A stretch of 7,598 bases of DNA from contig JAUVVP010000073.1 of the NCBI GenBank assembly GCA_030604585.1, positions 1 to 7,598 on the forward strand. Reading direction: 5' to 3'. Position numbers and translations under genes: made by a program. Below, piece after piece: positions 6,701 to 7,598 of the stretch. Position 1 is the stretch's first letter; every line of letters starts with the position of its first letter. The stretch is from Planctomycetota bacterium (GTDB taxonomy: Bacteria; Planctomycetota; Brocadiia; SM23-32). The notes below the pieces were generated by a model. It made no database searches. It was not told the DNA's origin and was given only the letters and a program-made list of their open reading frames with translations.

Positions 6701-7598
6701 CAACGAGTTCGCCACCGGTAAGTGGACGAAGTACCTCCCCGAGGGACACGTGACGCTTCAGAACGCTCTGTTCGCACCTTTGGTGATCGAGGGCAAGACG
6801 GTCGGCCTGATGGGCCTTGCCAACAAGCCCGGGGGATTCACCGACAACGACGCCCGGATGGCTGCGGCCTTCGGCGAGATAGCATCGGTCGCGCTTCTGA
6901 ACAGCCGCACGCTCGAGGCGCTGCGGGAGAGCGAGGAGAACTTCAGGCGCACCTTCGACCAGTCGCCCATCGGCGCCGCTATCGTATCCCTGGACCAGCG
7001 TTTTGTGCGTGTCAACGCCGAGCTGTGCAGCATCACGGGGTATTCGGCGGAGGAGCTGACCTCCCTCGAGTTCGCGGCCATCACCCACCCCGACGACCGG
7101 GAGGCCGACGCGGAGCAGGTGCAGCGCCTCCAGGCCGGGGAGATCGACCAGTACCAGGTGGACAAGCGCTGCATCCGCAAGGACGGCCGCGTCGTCTGGA
7201 TTCGTCTCTCGGTGCGCCTGCTTCGGGAGGCCGGCGGCCGGCCCCTCTATTTCCTGCCCATGATGGAGGACATCACCCAGCGCATGCGGATGGAGCGCGC
7301 GCTGCGCAAGACGCGCGACCGGCTCGAACAGCGCGTGCAGGAAAGGACCGCCGAACTGACCGGCGCGAACCAGGCGCTGCTGGCTCAGATTGCCGAGCGC
7401 AAACGGATCGAGCAGGAGCTGCTCAGCTACCAACGGCAACTGCGGTCCCTGGCTTCCGAACGGCTGCTGGCCGAAGAGCGCGAGCGGCGCCGCATCGCCG
7501 CTGACCTGCACGACCGCATCGGCCAGACCCTGGCCGTCTCGAAGATCAAGCTCGGGCAACTGTTGAAGTCCGCCTCAGCAGGCGACCTGACCCAGTCG
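3726..7598 (+). CDS. large membrane sensor histidine kinase: Cache-like, HAMP, PAS-PAS-GAF-GAF-PAS, HisKA_3 (3' end outside window)
   Basis: The frame is open for 1291 residues without a stop to the window edge. A hydrophobic segment (about 30-47) and a second one (about 354-376) bracket a predicted extracytoplasmic region of about 300 residues. That region has Cache-like motifs: QRPYFVRDL, a GVLIMQVSPDDI strand, and GDTGEALLVDED. HAMP follows (about 375-423, starting SRPIAVLSRAAERVAAGDL), then a coiled coil. Next come PAS1 (466-583), PAS2 (593-706, with NPATLRTLGYSEEELIG and HPDDR), GAF1 (716-886), GAF2 (906-1068, with NALFAPLVIEGKTVGLMGL) and PAS3 (1073-1188). After another coiled coil, RRRIAADLHDRIGQTLA is the HisKA_3 phosphoacceptor motif of NarL/DegS-type kinases, with His at 1262. 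The HATPase_c domain must lie beyond the edge. Such kinases phosphorylate LuxR/NarL-type response regulators. The ligands are unknown. GAF1 has a Cys-x-Cys pair (C784, C786). The start is fixed by AAGGAGG at 3714-3720. Confidence 0.93.
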   Translation, partial: MESAVTDDASNSNPTNPAARQRRLRLRTKMLIYFGLMFAATVATLKWLELYGIPLTAFKGGYEQQRSEAFKSLSLVADLKKERLLRWLEERRDDALVLSDSSIMASYVTRLGALVEEHSTRGLKGDELWARVREDESHRALTEHLELVRTTYGVYDMIEIAHAGTGVIMVATEGSELGADVSQRPYFVRDLTAGVGYMDIEPPLAGHGRHLHIARAIRAAGSVKGKEQGAAGVLIMQVSPDDIIKPMLHTGEGLGDTGEALLVDEDARSLTSLKHPLPGGSEAEPMEYQIRAEPAALASRGEEGVTATKDYRREPVLAAYRHIRVSPTLAWGMVVKRDEAEVFAPLRRSITYSYVIGALTILLMLGFTVAIAGGLSRPIAVLSRAAERVAAGDLDARAPVTGSQEEVRLAATFNSMVERIQGWRQELEQTVRARTAELAARNDQLAAEVAERRRTEEALRQSEERFRALAESSLDGILAYDTDIRYTVWNPGMERIWGIQREQVLGRSPFEVFPFLDEVGEGAASRNAVKGRPTMRSEMPYRVPETGKSGYFESSHFPLRDAEGNIIGGMAIIRDVTERKQARDALWEAEQKYRLISENATDMIALHRMDDLAYLYANPATLRTLGYSEEELIGKSAADLVHPDDRDRVRSALDRAVASGSGSAEFRCRRNDGTYLWLEATGKVTTDGEQAPLVLIISRDITERKQAEEALRTSHSLLEIANRHTAVAPLLRECVAEVRRFTGCAAVGMRMLDEEGNIPYQAYEGFPREFYESENPLSINYHRCMCVNVIKGAVGPQESFYTKGGSFYLNGTTRFLAALSEQERARTRNVCNAFGYESVALVPIRLGGRILGLIHVADPRENVLPLEKVQLLEKAAMALGPAIVRLQAEEALRDALAEVRRRHAEISALLDAARAVLESREFASAARSIFDTCKELTGATAGYVALLTPDGTANEVLFLDAGGLPCSVDPSLPMPIRGLRGEAYRTGKPTYDNEFATGKWTKYLPEGHVTLQNALFAPLVIEGKTVGLMGLANKPGGFTDNDARMAAAFGEIASVALLNSRTLEALRESEENFRRTFDQSPIGAAIVSLDQRFVRVNAELCSITGYSAEELTSLEFAAITHPDDREADAEQVQRLQAGEIDQYQVDKRCIRKDGRVVWIRLSVRLLREAGGRPLYFLPMMEDITQRMRMERALRKTRDRLEQRVQERTAELTGANQALLAQIAERKRIEQELLSYQRQLRSLASERLLAEERERRRIAADLHDRIGQTLAVSKIKLGQLLKSASAGDLTQS

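Noticed and set aside
5481..7559. 692-codon open frame on the minus strand
   Set aside because: It lies entirely opposite the sensor kinase, whose domains are clearly recognisable. Its translation shows no family motif. Long antisense frames are common in GC-rich coding DNA.

Overview
This is a GC-rich bacterial window in which every supported gene reads on the plus strand. The taxon is not identifiable from the sequence alone. A GH57/DUF1957 glucan branching enzyme, a phosphoglycerate-mutase-like protein next to homoserine dehydrogenase, a very large PAS/GAF sensor kinase and GC-rich palindromic spacer DNA would suit a Planctomycetota-like or other deep-branching environmental lineage, but this is inference.

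Layout: 1-381 is the C-terminal end of a DUF1957-type 1,4-alpha-glucan branching enzyme. A sigma70-like promoter (422-451) and an untranslated leader precede hom, homoserine dehydrogenase (537-1841). A 157-base spacer follows, packed with perfect palindromes, including a 15-base hairpin unit present twice. Next is a protein of the cofactor-independent phosphoglycerate mutase / proposed homoserine kinase family (1999-3195). A strong promoter (3267-3295) then drives a tRNA-Ala with anticodon CGC (3309-3384, CCA encoded). After about 125 bases with no recognisable content, another promoter (3510-3538) opens a GC-rich leader of about 180 nt with several possible hairpins. It leads into a sensor histidine kinase of at least 1291 residues (3726-7598), which runs off the window just after its phosphoacceptor histidine.

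How the genes work together: hom makes homoserine from aspartate semialdehyde. The mutase-like protein next to it is the likely source of O-phosphohomoserine for threonine synthesis; no threonine synthase lies in the window. The branching enzyme (glycogen/alpha-glucan metabolism), the tRNA and the sensor kinase look like separate transcription units. The kinase combines a predicted extracytoplasmic Cache-like sensor, HAMP, PAS-PAS-GAF-GAF-PAS and a NarL/DegS-type (HisKA_3) phosphoacceptor region. Its ATPase domain and any response regulator lie beyond the right edge.

I found no CRISPR array, insertion sequence, phage gene or clearly new multi-gene system. The least explained parts are the palindrome cluster between hom and the mutase-like gene and the structured leader of the kinase.
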